Positions 8,928 to 17,959 of a DNA stretch of 64,000 nucleotides are shown here, piece by piece. The stretch covers positions 5,257,324-5,321,323 of the forward strand of contig NZ_JAHCDI010000004.1 of the NCBI RefSeq assembly GCF_019697375.1, in the 5' to 3' direction. Within the stretch, counting starts at the first letter, position 1; every line of letters starts with the position of its first letter. The translations under genes were made by a program, and so were the position numbers. The DNA is from Micromonospora tarapacensis. GTDB lineage: Bacteria; Actinomycetota; Actinomycetes; Mycobacteriales; Micromonosporaceae. The notes beneath the pieces were generated by a model. It did no database searches, had not been told where the DNA came from, and was given only the letters and a program-made list of their open reading frames with translations.

Positions 8928-11453
8928 TCACAGTCGCGGGTCGACCGGCTCGGATTCGCAGGCCAGGATCGCGAAGACCAGCTCGTGCCGGCGCCACAGC
9001 GGGGCGCCGGCGACCAGGGCGTCCAACGCGGCCAGGCCCAGCGCGTGCTCGCGCAGCGCCAGGCCCCGCTTGCGTCCCAGGGACCGGCGCCGCAGCACCG
9101 CGAGTTGCTCCGCTTCGGTGTACTCGGGCCCGTAGATGATCCGCAGATACTCCCGGCCCCGGCACTTGATGCCGGGCTGGAGCAGCGAGCCACGCTCGCT
9201 ACGGGCGGCCGGGCCCGCGTACGGCTTGACGACCATGCCCTCGCCGCCGGCCCCGGTCAGCGCCAGCCACCAGTCCGTCGCCTCCCGCACCGACCCGGCG
9301 TCGGACAGTTCGACAACCCGAGACCGGGTCGGCGTGAAGAACTCCGGGTCGGCCGCGCAGAGCCGATCGGCCAACGCCAGATGCCAGACGTGATCGCGGT
9401 CGCTGTAGCTGGCCTTCGCCCCGGCCAGCACCGCGAACGGTGCGAGCCGCACCCCGCGCAGCCCGTCGGTCGGTCCCACGTACGCCCGGTACGCCGCCGT
9501 GTAGGCCGAGACGGCGTCGTGGCGACGGACCATCCGGTCCCGTAGTTCGGTCACGTCCAGTCCTCGACCGATCGCCGCCTCCAGCGTTGCCACTGCCACC
9601 GGCAGGCCGGCTCGGCCAGCCGCGCCGACCCCCGCGTACTGCTCGCGGATCAGGCCGGCGGCCTTGGCCGACCACGGCAGCAGCTCGCAGTCGAGCAGCA
9701 GCCAGTCGGTCGCCAACTCGTCCCAGAGCCCGGCGCCGGTCACCGCCGCGCGTACCCGGTCCAGCAGTTCGGTGTCGAGCGGGTCACCGAAGAACGGCCG
9801 ACCCGTGCGGGTGTGCACGACCCCGCCGCCCGCCCCGAACGGGCCACCGTCCGGCTCCCGGCAGACCAGCACCACGGCCCGCGAGCCCATGTGCTTCTCC
9901 TCGCAGACGACCCGGTCCACGCCAGCAGCCCGGTAGTCGGCGAAGGCATCCGCCGGATGCTCCAGATAGCCGTCCACCTGGGACGTCGAGCAGGGCGCCA
10001 TGGTCGGCGGCAGCCACACCAGCCGGCGCGGGTCGACCGCGAAGCGGCTCATCACCTCCAACGCGGCGGCGGCGTTCTCCGCCGGCACGGTCAGCGAGCC
10101 GTACGCGTGCTCCACGTGCCGCCGACCGGTCACGTCGGTCAGCTCCAGCACCTCGTCGGGCCGGGCCGGCGCGGCGGTCAGCGGCCGGACCGGGGCGTAC
10201 CACTCGCGCTCCGCCGGCACCGCGACCAGTTCCCGCTCCGGGTAGCGCAGCGCGGTCAGCCGCCCGCCGAAGACGCAGCCGGTGTCGATGCAGATGGTGT
10301 TGTTGACCCACTCCGGCTCCGGGGTGGGGGTGTGGCCGTAGACGACCATGGCCGAACCCCGGTACTCCCGGGCCCACGGGTAGCGCACCGGCAGGCCGTA
10401 CTCGTCGGTCTCGCCGGTGGTCTCGCCGTACAACGCGAACGCGCGTACCCGGCCCGACGCCCGCCCCTGGTACGCCTCCTTCAGTCCGGCGTGCGCCACC
10501 ACCAGCCGGCCGCCGTCGAGCACATAATGGCTGACCAGTCCGTCGACGAAGGCCGCCACCTCGGCGCTGAACTCGGCCGGCTCCGCCTCCAGCTGCGCCA
10601 ACGTCTCGGCCAGACCGTGGGCCATCTTGACGTTGCGGCCACGCAGCTTGCGCAGCAGCTTCTGCTCGTGGTTGCCGGGCACACAGAGCGCGTGACCGGC
10701 GGTGACCATGCCCATCACCAGGCGGAGCACCCCGGGCGAGTCCGGGCCGCGGTCCACCAGGTCGCCGACGAACACGGCGGTCCGCCCCGACGGATGCGTC
10801 GCGTCCACCGCCCGGCCGGCGTCGTCGCGGTGCAGCCGCCAGCCCAACCGGGTCAACAGCGACTCAAGTTCGGCCCGGCAGCCGTGCACGTCGCCGACGA
10901 TGTCGAACGGACCGGCCAGCTCGCGCCGGTCGTTGAACAGTCGCTCGTAGCGGATCTCGGCGGCCTCGATCTCCTCGATGCCGCGCAGCACGTGCACCTT
11001 GCGGAAGCCCTCCCGCGCCAGCTGGCTGTAGCTGCGCCGCAGGTCCCGGGACATCCGGGCCAGCACCTGCCGGCCGACGGCGCGGTCGGGCCGGGCCTCG
11101 GTCCGCTCCCAGGCCAGCGCCTCCGGCACGTCCAGCACGATCGCCACCGGCAGTACGTCGTGTTCGCGGGCCACCCGGACCAGGGCGGCTCGGGCGTGTG
11201 GCTGGAGGTTTGTCGCGTCGACCACGGTGAGCCGGCCACCGCGCAGCCGCTTGCCCGCCACGTAGTACAGCGCGTCGAAGGCCTCGGCCGAGGCGGACTG
11301 GTCGTTCTCGTCGTCGGCGACCATCGCCCGGAAGGCGTCGGAGGAGAGAACCTGGCTGGGCGTGAAATGCCGGCCGGCGAGTGTCGACTTGCCGGAGCCG
11401 GAGATCCCGACCAGCGCCACCAGTGCCAGCTCGGGAATGTCGAGGATGGTCAT
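8928..11453 (-). CDS. pnkp: Bacterial polynucleotide kinase-phosphatase-ligase (Pnkp), RNA repair
   Basis: An 841-residue three-domain RNA end-healing enzyme. The N-terminal kinase has the P-loop GISGSGKST (16-24). The central metallophosphatase shows DIVGDVHG (about 185-192), FVGDLVDRGPDS and GNHEQK. The C-terminal adenylyltransferase carries the ligase-type motif EEKHMGSR with Lys520 as the probable AMP-accepting residue. Together these heal the 5'-OH and 2',3'-cyclic phosphate ends left by ribotoxins on tRNA. The ATG at 11453 overlaps the TGA of hen1 by four bases, the usual operon arrangement, and fits the family length (about 870). A longer opening to 11600 would invade hen1 and is rejected. 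Confidence 0.95.
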   Translation of the reverse strand: MTILDIPELALVALVGISGSGKSTLAGRHFTPSQVLSSDAFRAMVADDENDQSASAEAFDALYYVAGKRLRGGRLTVVDATNLQPHARAALVRVAREHDVLPVAIVLDVPEALAWERTEARPDRAVGRQVLARMSRDLRRSYSQLAREGFRKVHVLRGIEEIEAAEIRYERLFNDRRELAGPFDIVGDVHGCRAELESLLTRLGWRLHRDDAGRAVDATHPSGRTAVFVGDLVDRGPDSPGVLRLVMGMVTAGHALCVPGNHEQKLLRKLRGRNVKMAHGLAETLAQLEAEPAEFSAEVAAFVDGLVSHYVLDGGRLVVAHAGLKEAYQGRASGRVRAFALYGETTGETDEYGLPVRYPWAREYRGSAMVVYGHTPTPEPEWVNNTICIDTGCVFGGRLTALRYPERELVAVPAEREWYAPVRPLTAAPARPDEVLELTDVTGRRHVEHAYGSLTVPAENAAAALEVMSRFAVDPRRLVWLPPTMAPCSTSQVDGYLEHPADAFADYRAAGVDRVVCEEKHMGSRAVVLVCREPDGGPFGAGGGVVHTRTGRPFFGDPLDTELLDRVRAAVTGAGLWDELATDWLLLDCELLPWSAKAAGLIREQYAGVGAAGRAGLPVAVATLEAAIGRGLDVTELRDRMVRRHDAVSAYTAAYRAYVGPTDGLRGVRLAPFAVLAGAKASYSDRDHVWHLALADRLCAADPEFFTPTRSRVVELSDAGSVREATDWWLALTGAGGEGMVVKPYAGPAARSERGSLLQPGIKCRGREYLRIIYGPEYTEAEQLAVLRRRSLGRKRGLALREHALGLAALDALVAGAPLWRRHELVFAILACESEPVDPRL

Positions 11454-12883
11454 CGGGCTGCCTCCGCACGGGTGAACACGGCCATCTGGGTGGGTGCTCC
11501 GACCTCCGGATCGTCCGCGCCGACGCCGTGCACCACGGCCGAGTAGCCGTGCGTGGCGCCCACCCGCCGTCCCCATTCGGCGAACTCGGCGCGGGTCCAC
11601 TCGAACCGGTGGTCGGCGTGCCGGAACGCGCCCGCGGGCAACCCCTCGTAGCGCACGTTGTGCTCCACGTTGGGCGTGGTCACCACGACTGTCGTCGGTC
11701 GGGCGTAGCCGAAGACGACGTCCTCCAGTGCCGGCAGCCGGGGTGGGTCGACGTGCTCGATGACCTCCATCAGCACCGCCGCGTCGTACCCGCGCAGCCG
11801 CTCGTCCCGGTAGGTCAGGGCGGACTGCCGGAGCGTGACGCGGATGCGCTGGCGTTCCGGCAGCCGGTCCAGTCGCAGCCGCCGGGCGGCCAGGGTGAGG
11901 GCCTGAGTGGAGACGTCGGTGCCGACGATCTCGGTGAACCGACGGTCACCGATCAGCGTGGCCAGCAGCGCACCCCCGCCGCAGCCCAGATCCAGGACCC
12001 GGTGGGCACCCGCGTCGACCAGCGCGGCGTGCACCGCCTGCCGGCGAAGGGCGGCCAGCGGCGCTCGCGGCGCCGACCCGGTCGACGTCGCGTCCTCCAC
12101 CCCGTCGTCGGCGGTCGGCTCGTCGGTCGGTCGCTGGGCAGCCAGCCGCTCCAGTGCCTGACCCGCCAACGCCCGCCGGTGCGCCAGGTAGCGGCGGATG
12201 ATCAGCCCCCGCTCGGGATGGTCGGCCAGCCAACCCGCACCGGCCCGCAGCAACTTGTCCACCTCGTCCGGGGCCACCCAGTAGTGCTTCGCGTCGTCCA
12301 GCACGGGCAGCAGCACGTACAGGTGGTTGAGCGCGTCAGCGACCCGCAGCGTGCCGGTGAGCGTCAGGTCCACGTAGCGACTGTCGCCCCACTGCGGGTG
12401 CAACTCGTCCAGCGGGATGGCGGTGGCGCTGACCGCCCAGCCGAGCGGGCCGAACAGCCGCTGCGCCACGTCGGCCCCACCACGGCAGCGCAGCACCGGC
12501 ACCCGCACCTCCAGCGGGATGCCTCGGGCGGCCAGCTCGGGGCGTTCTTTGGACGTACCCCGCAGCGCCGAGCGGTACACCTTCGACAGCGCCGAGGCGA
12601 GCAGGCTGGACGCGGCGTACGGCCGGTCGTTGACGTACCGCCCGAGGGTGAAACTCTCCGGGGGCGTGGTCGACTTCCGGCCGCGGCCCCGGGTGGCGGC
12701 CAGCTTCAGTGGATCGACGTCGAGCAGCAGCGCGGCCGTGCAGCGCCGCTCGTCGGCCTCCGGGTAGAAGACGTGCGCGGTGCCGACGGGCACGTCGAAG
12801 GCGTGCACCCGGTCGGGGTGCTTGATCAGCAGGTGACCGAGGTCCGTCGCCGGCTGGTGCGTCGTGGTGAGGGTGAGCAGCAC
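11450..12883 (-). CDS. hen1: 3'-terminal RNA ribose 2'-O-methyltransferase Hen1
   Basis: A 477-residue bacterial Hen1. It methylates the 2'-OH at the break before ligation so the repaired RNA resists the same nuclease. The N-terminal half (MLLTLTTTHQPATDLGHLLIKHPDRVH...) is the bacterial-specific domain that activates the Pnkp ligase. The C-terminal half is a methyltransferase with the SAM motif VLDLGCGGG and the Hen1 metal-binding signature EVIEHVDPPR plus HADHRFEWTR. Start is a GTG at 12883; the ribosome site is weak (GGGCGG). It precedes and overlaps pnkp, so the two proteins are likely made in equal amounts, as needed for the Pnkp-Hen1 complex. Confidence 0.95.
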   Translation of the reverse strand: MLLTLTTTHQPATDLGHLLIKHPDRVHAFDVPVGTAHVFYPEADERRCTAALLLDVDPLKLAATRGRGRKSTTPPESFTLGRYVNDRPYAASSLLASALSKVYRSALRGTSKERPELAARGIPLEVRVPVLRCRGGADVAQRLFGPLGWAVSATAIPLDELHPQWGDSRYVDLTLTGTLRVADALNHLYVLLPVLDDAKHYWVAPDEVDKLLRAGAGWLADHPERGLIIRRYLAHRRALAGQALERLAAQRPTDEPTADDGVEDATSTGSAPRAPLAALRRQAVHAALVDAGAHRVLDLGCGGGALLATLIGDRRFTEIVGTDVSTQALTLAARRLRLDRLPERQRIRVTLRQSALTYRDERLRGYDAAVLMEVIEHVDPPRLPALEDVVFGYARPTTVVVTTPNVEHNVRYEGLPAGAFRHADHRFEWTRAEFAEWGRRVGATHGYSAVVHGVGADDPEVGAPTQMAVFTRAEAAR

Positions 12884-12895
12884 CCGCCCATGGTG

Positions 12896-13894
12896 TCAGC
12901 TCTCTCGATCTTGCGCCGTCCGGTTTTCGGTGGGTGCGGCGGGGGTTCCGGCTTGCAGCGGCAGTGCCGGCTTGCAGCGGCGGGCCAGCACGAAGCCGGC
13001 CGCACCGGCGGCGAGCCGCACGCCGCCGACGCCCGCGATCAGCGCGGTGTTGGCGCCGGTGATCGGCAGCTCGCCGCCGTCACCGTCACCGTTGCCGCCG
13101 TCGCCACCCTGGCCGCCGCTCGGGTTGACGATGAGCTTGGCGACGTCGTTGGCCGGCTTCAGGTCGGTGTAGAGGCCGCCGTCGCACTGGCAGGCGACGT
13201 TGACCTTGACGTCACCGGTGGCGTTCGGCACGACCTTGTCGATCCGGAGCCCGAACTCCACGATCTCCTCGTCACCGGCCTTGATGAACCAGCTGGTGTA
13301 GCAGCGGTACCGGCCGGCTCCCGGCTCGCCCCACTCGTCCTCGCCGCGAAGCGGGTAGCAGTTGTCGGGCACCTTGACCGCGTTGGTGCCGTTCGGAATG
13401 CCGACCTGCATGTGGGTGACCGAGGATCCGGAACGGCCGTAGTCCAGGGTGGCCGGGCCGTTGTTGCGGAAGCCGACGGTGGCCACGACCTCGTCGCCCT
13501 CCGCACCGGAGACCTCGTCGCCGACCGCCTCCAGGCCGGCGCTGTTCTTGCCGGTGACGGTCACCCGGAGGCTCGACCAGTTGTTGTCCGGCTCGGTGTC
13601 CGCCTGGAAGCTGCGCGCCGCGATGCTCGGGCCGGCCTCGTCCAGCAGCAGTTCACCGCCGGTGCCCGGCTTGCCGAGGGTGCCACCGCGGCTCGTCAGG
13701 TACGCCTCCAAGTCCTCGAACTCGGCCGGCGTCAACCACTGGATCTCGCCGTGGTCGTAGCCCGGCGCGAACGCGTCCTCGGCAATCCGGTAGGCGAGGG
13801 TGGCGACGTAGCTGGTGTGCCGTTCCAGGGGTCGGTCGACGTGACAGGCGCGCAGCCCCCGACCGTCCCGGGGTGAAGTCCAGGCGAAAGGTTG
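12896..13894 (-). pseudogene. 5'-truncated LPXTG cell-wall-anchored surface protein
   Basis: The 3' part of a secreted protein is intact: an extracellular beta-rich region (about 300 residues, with Cys pairs near CYPLRGEDEW and NVACQCDGG), a Gly/Asp linker, then LPITG, a hydrophobic helix and the basic tail ARRCKP, which is a complete sortase sorting signal. However there is no start codon and no signal peptide in this frame. Upstream of about 13,895 the frame simply becomes the out-of-frame shadow of the small gene at 13896. I therefore read it as a fragment whose 5' end was lost. It ends 12 bases before the hen1 start. Confidence 0.6.
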
Positions 13895-13895
13895 A

Positions 13896-14108
13896 TCAGC
13901 GGTAGTCGTCCTCGTCGGCACCGACCACGCGGGCCTGCTCCATGGCGTCCCAGTCGTCGACCTCGAGGCCGCGGTGCGGCTCGGTCTCGACCTCGGCCGG
14001 GTTGACCACGGCGGCCTGCTCGACCGCGTCGGCCGGTTCCGCCTCCGGGTCGCGCTCCTGCGGGCTGAGGTGGTCGCCGGGGGCGAAGTCCTCGTCGGTC
14101 TGGCCCAT
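13896..14108 (-). CDS. Small acidic hypothetical protein
   Basis: A 70-residue, very acidic protein (many Glu/Asp, e.g. VGADEDDYR at the end) with no signal, membrane or fold motif. ATG at 14108 has GGAGG upstream (on the minus strand). Third codon positions are strongly G/C as in neighbours, so it is probably expressed. Function unknown; its stop marks the point where the surface-protein fragment begins. Confidence 0.55.
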   Translation of the reverse strand: MGQTDEDFAPGDHLSPQERDPEAEPADAVEQAAVVNPAEVETEPHRGLEVDDWDAMEQARVVGADEDDYR

Positions 14109-14274
14109 TCGGTGCCTCCGGGATGTCGGTGGGCGGTACCCACCCACGGTACGGGGTGTCCCGGTGCCGCGCTGGGAACCGGCCGTGCGCCGAGCCGGCG
14201 AGGATACGCGCGGGCCCGGACCGGGTCGCTCGAATCGCCCCACCGGAGGCCGCTCCCGGTGCCAGGATGGTGCC

Positions 14275-14658
14275 GTGGGCTTCCTCATCCGGCTGGCGGC
14301 GACCGCGGTCGCGCTGTGGATCACCACGCTGGTCGTGCCCGGGGTCGAGGTGACCGGGCGGACCGGCTACCACACGGCGTTCACGCTGATCGTCGTGGCA
14401 TTGATCTTCGGCGTGGTGAACGCGGTGCTCAAGCCGGTCATCAGGGTGGTCGGCTGCCTCTTCTATCTGCTGACCCTCGGCCTGTTCGCGCTGGTGGTCA
14501 ACGCACTGTTGTTCCTGTTGACCGACTGGATCGCCGGAGCCCTGCACCAGCCGTTCCACGTGGACGGCTTCTGGGCGGCCTTCTGGGGAGCCATCGTGAT
14601 GGCGGTGGTCACCTGGCTGATCAGCGTCGCGGTGCCGGATTCCGCGGACCGGCGGTGA
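14275..14658 (+). CDS. Phage-holin-family (PF04020-like) four-helix membrane protein
   Basis: A 127-residue protein beginning at GTG 14275 with four hydrophobic helices and the pattern VPGVEV...LIFGVVNAVLKPVIRVV...TLGLFALVVNALLFLLTDWI. This matches the widespread chromosomal 'mycobacterial 4-TMS holin superfamily' proteins, which are not tied to prophage and whose role is unknown. No phage genes are nearby. Divergent from the small acidic gene. Confidence 0.8.
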   Translation: MGFLIRLAATAVALWITTLVVPGVEVTGRTGYHTAFTLIVVALIFGVVNAVLKPVIRVVGCLFYLLTLGLFALVVNALLFLLTDWIAGALHQPFHVDGFWAAFWGAIVMAVVTWLISVAVPDSADRR

Positions 14659-14846
14659 ACCGGCCCGGTTGCGCCCGGCCGGTCCAGCTACGGGATACTG
14701 CCCGCGGAGGACAGCGCGGTCCGGGGCACCCCGAGGGAACCGGCGGCCAGACCGGCCGGCCCTCGAAGAGACCAGGCGGCCGCAGGGCCGGCCCCAAGGA
14801 GAACAGCGGCCGTACGGCCGACAGTGGCAAGTAAGGAGCGTTCGAC

Positions 14847-15872
14847 ATGCCCATCGCTTCCCCCGAGGCTTACGCCGAGATGCTGGACCGCGCCAAGGCC
14901 GGCCGGTACGCATACCCGGCGATCAACGTGACGTCCTCGCAGACGCTGAATGCGGCGCTCAAGGGCTTCTCCGACGCGGAGAGCGACGGCATCATCCAGG
15001 TCTCCACCGGTGGCGCGGAGTACCTCTCCGGCCCGTCGGTCAAGGACATGGTCACCGGTGCGGTCGCGTTCGCCGCGTACGCCCACGAGGTGGCCAAGAA
15101 GTACCCGGTCAACATCGCGCTGCACACCGACCACTGCCCGAAGGACAAGCTGGACAAGTTCGTCCGTCCGCTGATGGCCATCTCTCAGGAGCGGGTCAAG
15201 CGCGGCGAGGAGCCGCTGTACCAGTCGCACATGTGGGACGGCTCGGCCGTGCCGGTGGCGGAGAACCTGAAGATCGCCGCCCAGCTCCTCGACGAGGCCG
15301 CCAAGGGCAAGATCGTCCTGGAGATCGAGGTCGGTGTCGTCGGCGGCGAGGAGGACGGCGTCGAGAACGCCATCAACGACAAGCTCTACACCACGGTCGA
15401 GGACGGCCTGGCCATGGTCGAGGCGCTCGGCCTGGGCGAGAAGGGCCGCTACATGGCGGCGCTGACCTTCGGCAACGTGCACGGCGTCTACAAGCCGGGC
15501 AACGTCAAGCTCCGTCCGGAGATCCTCAACCAGATCCAGGAGGCGGTCGGCGCCAAGCACGGCAAGGACAAGCCGCTCAGCCTGGTCTTCCACGGTGGCT
15601 CCGGCTCGCTGCTCTCGGAGATCCGGGAGGCGCTCGACTACGGCGTGGTGAAGATGAACATCGACACCGACACCCAGTACACCTTCTCCCGCCCGGTCGC
15701 CGACCACATGCTCCGCAACTACGACGGCGTACTCAAGGTCGACGGTGAGGTCGGCAACAAGAAGATGTACGACCCGCGGGTGTGGGGCAAGGCCGCCGAG
15801 GCCGGCATGGCCACCCGCGTGGCGGAGGCCTGCGAGCACCTGCGCTCGACCGGCACCACGATGACGAAGTGA
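14847..15872 (+). CDS. fba: Class II fructose-bisphosphate aldolase
   Basis: A 341-residue zinc-dependent aldolase of glycolysis/gluconeogenesis, cleaving fructose-1,6-bisphosphate to DHAP and glyceraldehyde-3-phosphate. Visible are the metal/catalytic segment ALHTDHCPKD, the second metal site EIEVGVVGGEEDGV, and the phosphate-binding FHGGSGS and NIDTDTQY motifs. ATG 14847 is preceded by TAAGGAG. It is a single gene closed by a strong terminator at 15889. Confidence 0.97.
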   Translation: MPIASPEAYAEMLDRAKAGRYAYPAINVTSSQTLNAALKGFSDAESDGIIQVSTGGAEYLSGPSVKDMVTGAVAFAAYAHEVAKKYPVNIALHTDHCPKDKLDKFVRPLMAISQERVKRGEEPLYQSHMWDGSAVPVAENLKIAAQLLDEAAKGKIVLEIEVGVVGGEEDGVENAINDKLYTTVEDGLAMVEALGLGEKGRYMAALTFGNVHGVYKPGNVKLRPEILNQIQEAVGAKHGKDKPLSLVFHGGSGSLLSEIREALDYGVVKMNIDTDTQYTFSRPVADHMLRNYDGVLKVDGEVGNKKMYDPRVWGKAAEAGMATRVAEACEHLRSTGTTMTK

Positions 15873-15888
15873 CCCGCTGAGGTTGATC

Positions 15889-15922
15889 CGGCGGCCGGCC
15901 CCGAGCACGGGGCCGGCCGCCG
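15889..15922. terminator. Strong stem-loop terminator after fba
   Basis: A perfect 15-bp stem (15889-15903 with 15908-15922) around AGCA, followed by TTTCT. Shared by the convergent LOG-family gene whose stop is at 15926. Confidence 0.88.
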
Positions 15923-15925
15923 TTT

Positions 15926-17170
15926 CTAGCGGACCAGCAGGCGGACGGCCTCGTGGACGTCGTCGGTGAGGTGCACCGTGTCCGACAGGTCGCCGAACGG
16001 CGAGGCGGCCAGCAGGGGGCGCAGCAGCGACTCCACCGGCAACTCCCTCGTCCAGTACGCGCGGTCCAGGAAGACGTACGCGCCGCTGACCCCGTCGGTG
16101 CCGTAGTAGGTCTTGGTGGCCGCCTGGAACACCTCCTGCACGGTGCCCGCCCGGCCCGGGGCGAAGATGATTCCGCCCCGGGCCAGCCGCAGGATGGTGT
16201 CCTCCCGGATGGCGTTGGAGAAGTATTTCGCGATCCGGCCGGCGAACAGGTTCGCCGGCTCGTGACCGTAGAGCCAGGTGGGGACGGCGAGCCCGCCACA
16301 GCCCGCCCAGTCCAGGTCGCCGGCCAACGCGGCCGAGTCCGCCCGGAAGGCCGTGGCCGGTTCGCTGCCGTTCACCGGCGGCGTGACCGGCCGGCCGAAG
16401 AGTTCCCGAACTCGCAGTGCCGCCGCCGTGTAGCGGTGGTGGTCGGCGAAGTCCGGCGCGGTGGCGAGCAGGTCGATGGCCGCGGCGAGGTCCTCGGCCG
16501 ACCGGGTCGACAGGTACGCACCGAGGTTGGCCGCCTCCATCACTCCCGGCCCGCCCCCGGTGACCACCAGCCGGTGCGCCCGCGCCAGCTCGCGGCCGAG
16601 CACCGCGGCCATCCGGTAGGGCTCGCTGCCGCGGCGCACCGCGTGCCCACCCATCACCCCGACCACGGACTGCGGCCCGTGGGTGGCCAGCCACGCCCGG
16701 GTCGCGTCGGCGAGCGCGTTGTCCACGCCGTGATCGTGCAGGCGCTGGCCGAGCGCCTCCCGGACGTCGGGCAGCGCCCCGCCGTGCGTGCGGAAGTGCG
16801 CGTAGACCCGGGTGTCGTACATCGCGGCGAAACCGCCCTCGGCGAAGCCGGTGGCCAACTCCTCCGGGGTGTAGAGGTGGGATGGTTGGGTCGGGTAGGG
16901 CAGCCCGGAGAACGGCGGCACCACGTTGGCGCCGCGGCGGACCAGGTCGGCGCCGACCTGGCGGGCGGCGAAGCGGCAGCCGACGAAGAGCGTCCCGGTC
17001 ACGTCGACGCCGGTGAGGTCGGGGATCGGGTCGAGGTCGAGCCGGAGTCCCTGGACGGTGAGCCCGACCAGGCTGCCGGTGGCCAGCCGCCGGTCGAACT
17101 CGGCCCGGGTCTGGATCTCGTCCGTCCAGGTGTGCGGCTCGATGACGTCCGCGGGGGGTGGGGTCGGCAC
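15926..17170 (-). CDS. LOG-family (lysine decarboxylase-like fold) nucleotide-binding protein
   Basis: A 414-residue protein from GTG 17170 (AGGA upstream). The Rossmann part holds VVTGGGPGVMEAANLGAY and, further on, IIFAPGRAGTVQEVFQ, the counterpart of the LOG motif PGGxGTxxE. LOG proteins are phosphoribohydrolases that free bases from nucleotide monophosphates (cytokinin activation in plants; PpnN-like nucleotide turnover in bacteria). Here the second glycine of PGG is Arg, so activity is uncertain. The length is roughly twice that of minimal LOG proteins and closer to PpnN. Adjacent to fba by convergence only. Confidence 0.78.
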   Translation of the reverse strand: MPTPPPADVIEPHTWTDEIQTRAEFDRRLATGSLVGLTVQGLRLDLDPIPDLTGVDVTGTLFVGCRFAARQVGADLVRRGANVVPPFSGLPYPTQPSHLYTPEELATGFAEGGFAAMYDTRVYAHFRTHGGALPDVREALGQRLHDHGVDNALADATRAWLATHGPQSVVGVMGGHAVRRGSEPYRMAAVLGRELARAHRLVVTGGGPGVMEAANLGAYLSTRSAEDLAAAIDLLATAPDFADHHRYTAAALRVRELFGRPVTPPVNGSEPATAFRADSAALAGDLDWAGCGGLAVPTWLYGHEPANLFAGRIAKYFSNAIREDTILRLARGGIIFAPGRAGTVQEVFQAATKTYYGTDGVSGAYVFLDRAYWTRELPVESLLRPLLAASPFGDLSDTVHLTDDVHEAVRLLVR

Positions 17171-17234
17171 CGGATCATCCTGCCCGGCCGGCTCGACGTC
17201 GCCGGATGCGGCCCCGGAACACCACGATCTGGGG

Positions 17235-17266
17235 GCGGGAGCCCGGCGGCCTGGCCGGGCTCCCGC
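17235..17266. terminator. Orphan strong stem-loop in the LOG/DUF3151 divergent gap
   Basis: Perfect 13-bp stem (17235-17247 with 17254-17266), loop GGCCTG, then GTTT on the plus strand. No plus-strand gene ends here, so it may be a 5'-leader attenuator of the LOG gene or the end of an unseen small RNA. The remaining 250 bases between 17171 and 17422 show nothing else. Confidence 0.45.
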
Positions 17267-17422
17267 GTTTCCGGGTCCTGGGGAGGCTCCGGACCCACAG
17301 TTGTAGTGGAAGCGGCCCGACGGTGACATGGGCCGCAGGCGTGACCGACCTCTCGGCCGTTCAGCCGACCGGCTCGCCGGACCCGCTCGCGAGCCGTCGT
17401 GCGAAGCGGGTTGAATGGGGCG

Positions 17423-17851
17423 ATGCAGAACCTCTTGCCTGAGCCGCCCGCCACGCTACTGCCCACCCACGTCGAGGCCGACTCCGCGCTGGCCGCGGCC
17501 GAGCAGGCCGGCAGCGACGAGGCGTTCGCCGAGGCGGCGGCCCGGTTCCCGACGCACAGTGCGGCCTGGGCCGCGCTTGCCGCCCGATCCTTCGCGCAGG
17601 GCCAGATCGTGTCCGCGTACGCGTACGCCCGGACCGGCTATCACCGAGGTCTGGACCAGCTGCGCCGCAGCGGCTGGAAGGGGCACGGACCGGTGCCCTG
17701 GTCGCACGAGCCGAACCGCGGCTTCCTGCGCTGCCTCTACGTGCTGTCCCGGACCGCGGACGCCATCGGCGAGGCGGACGAGGCGGCCCGCTGCGCCCAG
17801 TTCCTGCGCGACTGCGACCCGGCCGCCGCCGACGCGCTGGCCAGCAACTGA
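17423..17851 (+). CDS. DUF3151 family protein
   Basis: A 142-residue protein; ATG at 17423 gives the family start MQNLLPEPPATLLP. It is helical with TPR-like periodicity (AEQAGSDEAFAEAAARFPTHSAAWAALAARSF, AYAYARTGYHRGLDQLRRSGWKG, HEPNRGFLRCLYVLSRTADAIGE). DUF3151 proteins are conserved in actinobacteria, often near fba and purA as here; their function is not established. In-frame starts further upstream lack ribosome sites. Confidence 0.88.
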   Translation: MQNLLPEPPATLLPTHVEADSALAAAEQAGSDEAFAEAAARFPTHSAAWAALAARSFAQGQIVSAYAYARTGYHRGLDQLRRSGWKGHGPVPWSHEPNRGFLRCLYVLSRTADAIGEADEAARCAQFLRDCDPAAADALASN

Positions 17852-17898
17852 TCCGCCCGGCGGTGTTGCCGCCGGCCGCACCCGTCCCCGACCGGGCT

Positions 17899-17934
17899 GA
17901 CGTCGCCGAGACCAGGAGTTGTCTCGGCGACGTC
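17899..17934. terminator. Bidirectional terminator after DUF3151 gene
   Basis: 14-bp perfect stem (GACGTCGCCGAGAC at 17899-17912 with 17921-17934), eight-base loop, followed by GGTTTG. Lies between convergent genes. Confidence 0.8.
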
Positions 17935-17959
17935 GGTTTGCTGGGCCGCCGTGGAAGTC

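Noticed and set aside
14275..14658. Holin-family gene as a prophage sign
   Set aside because: No other phage gene; this family is chromosomal in actinobacteria.
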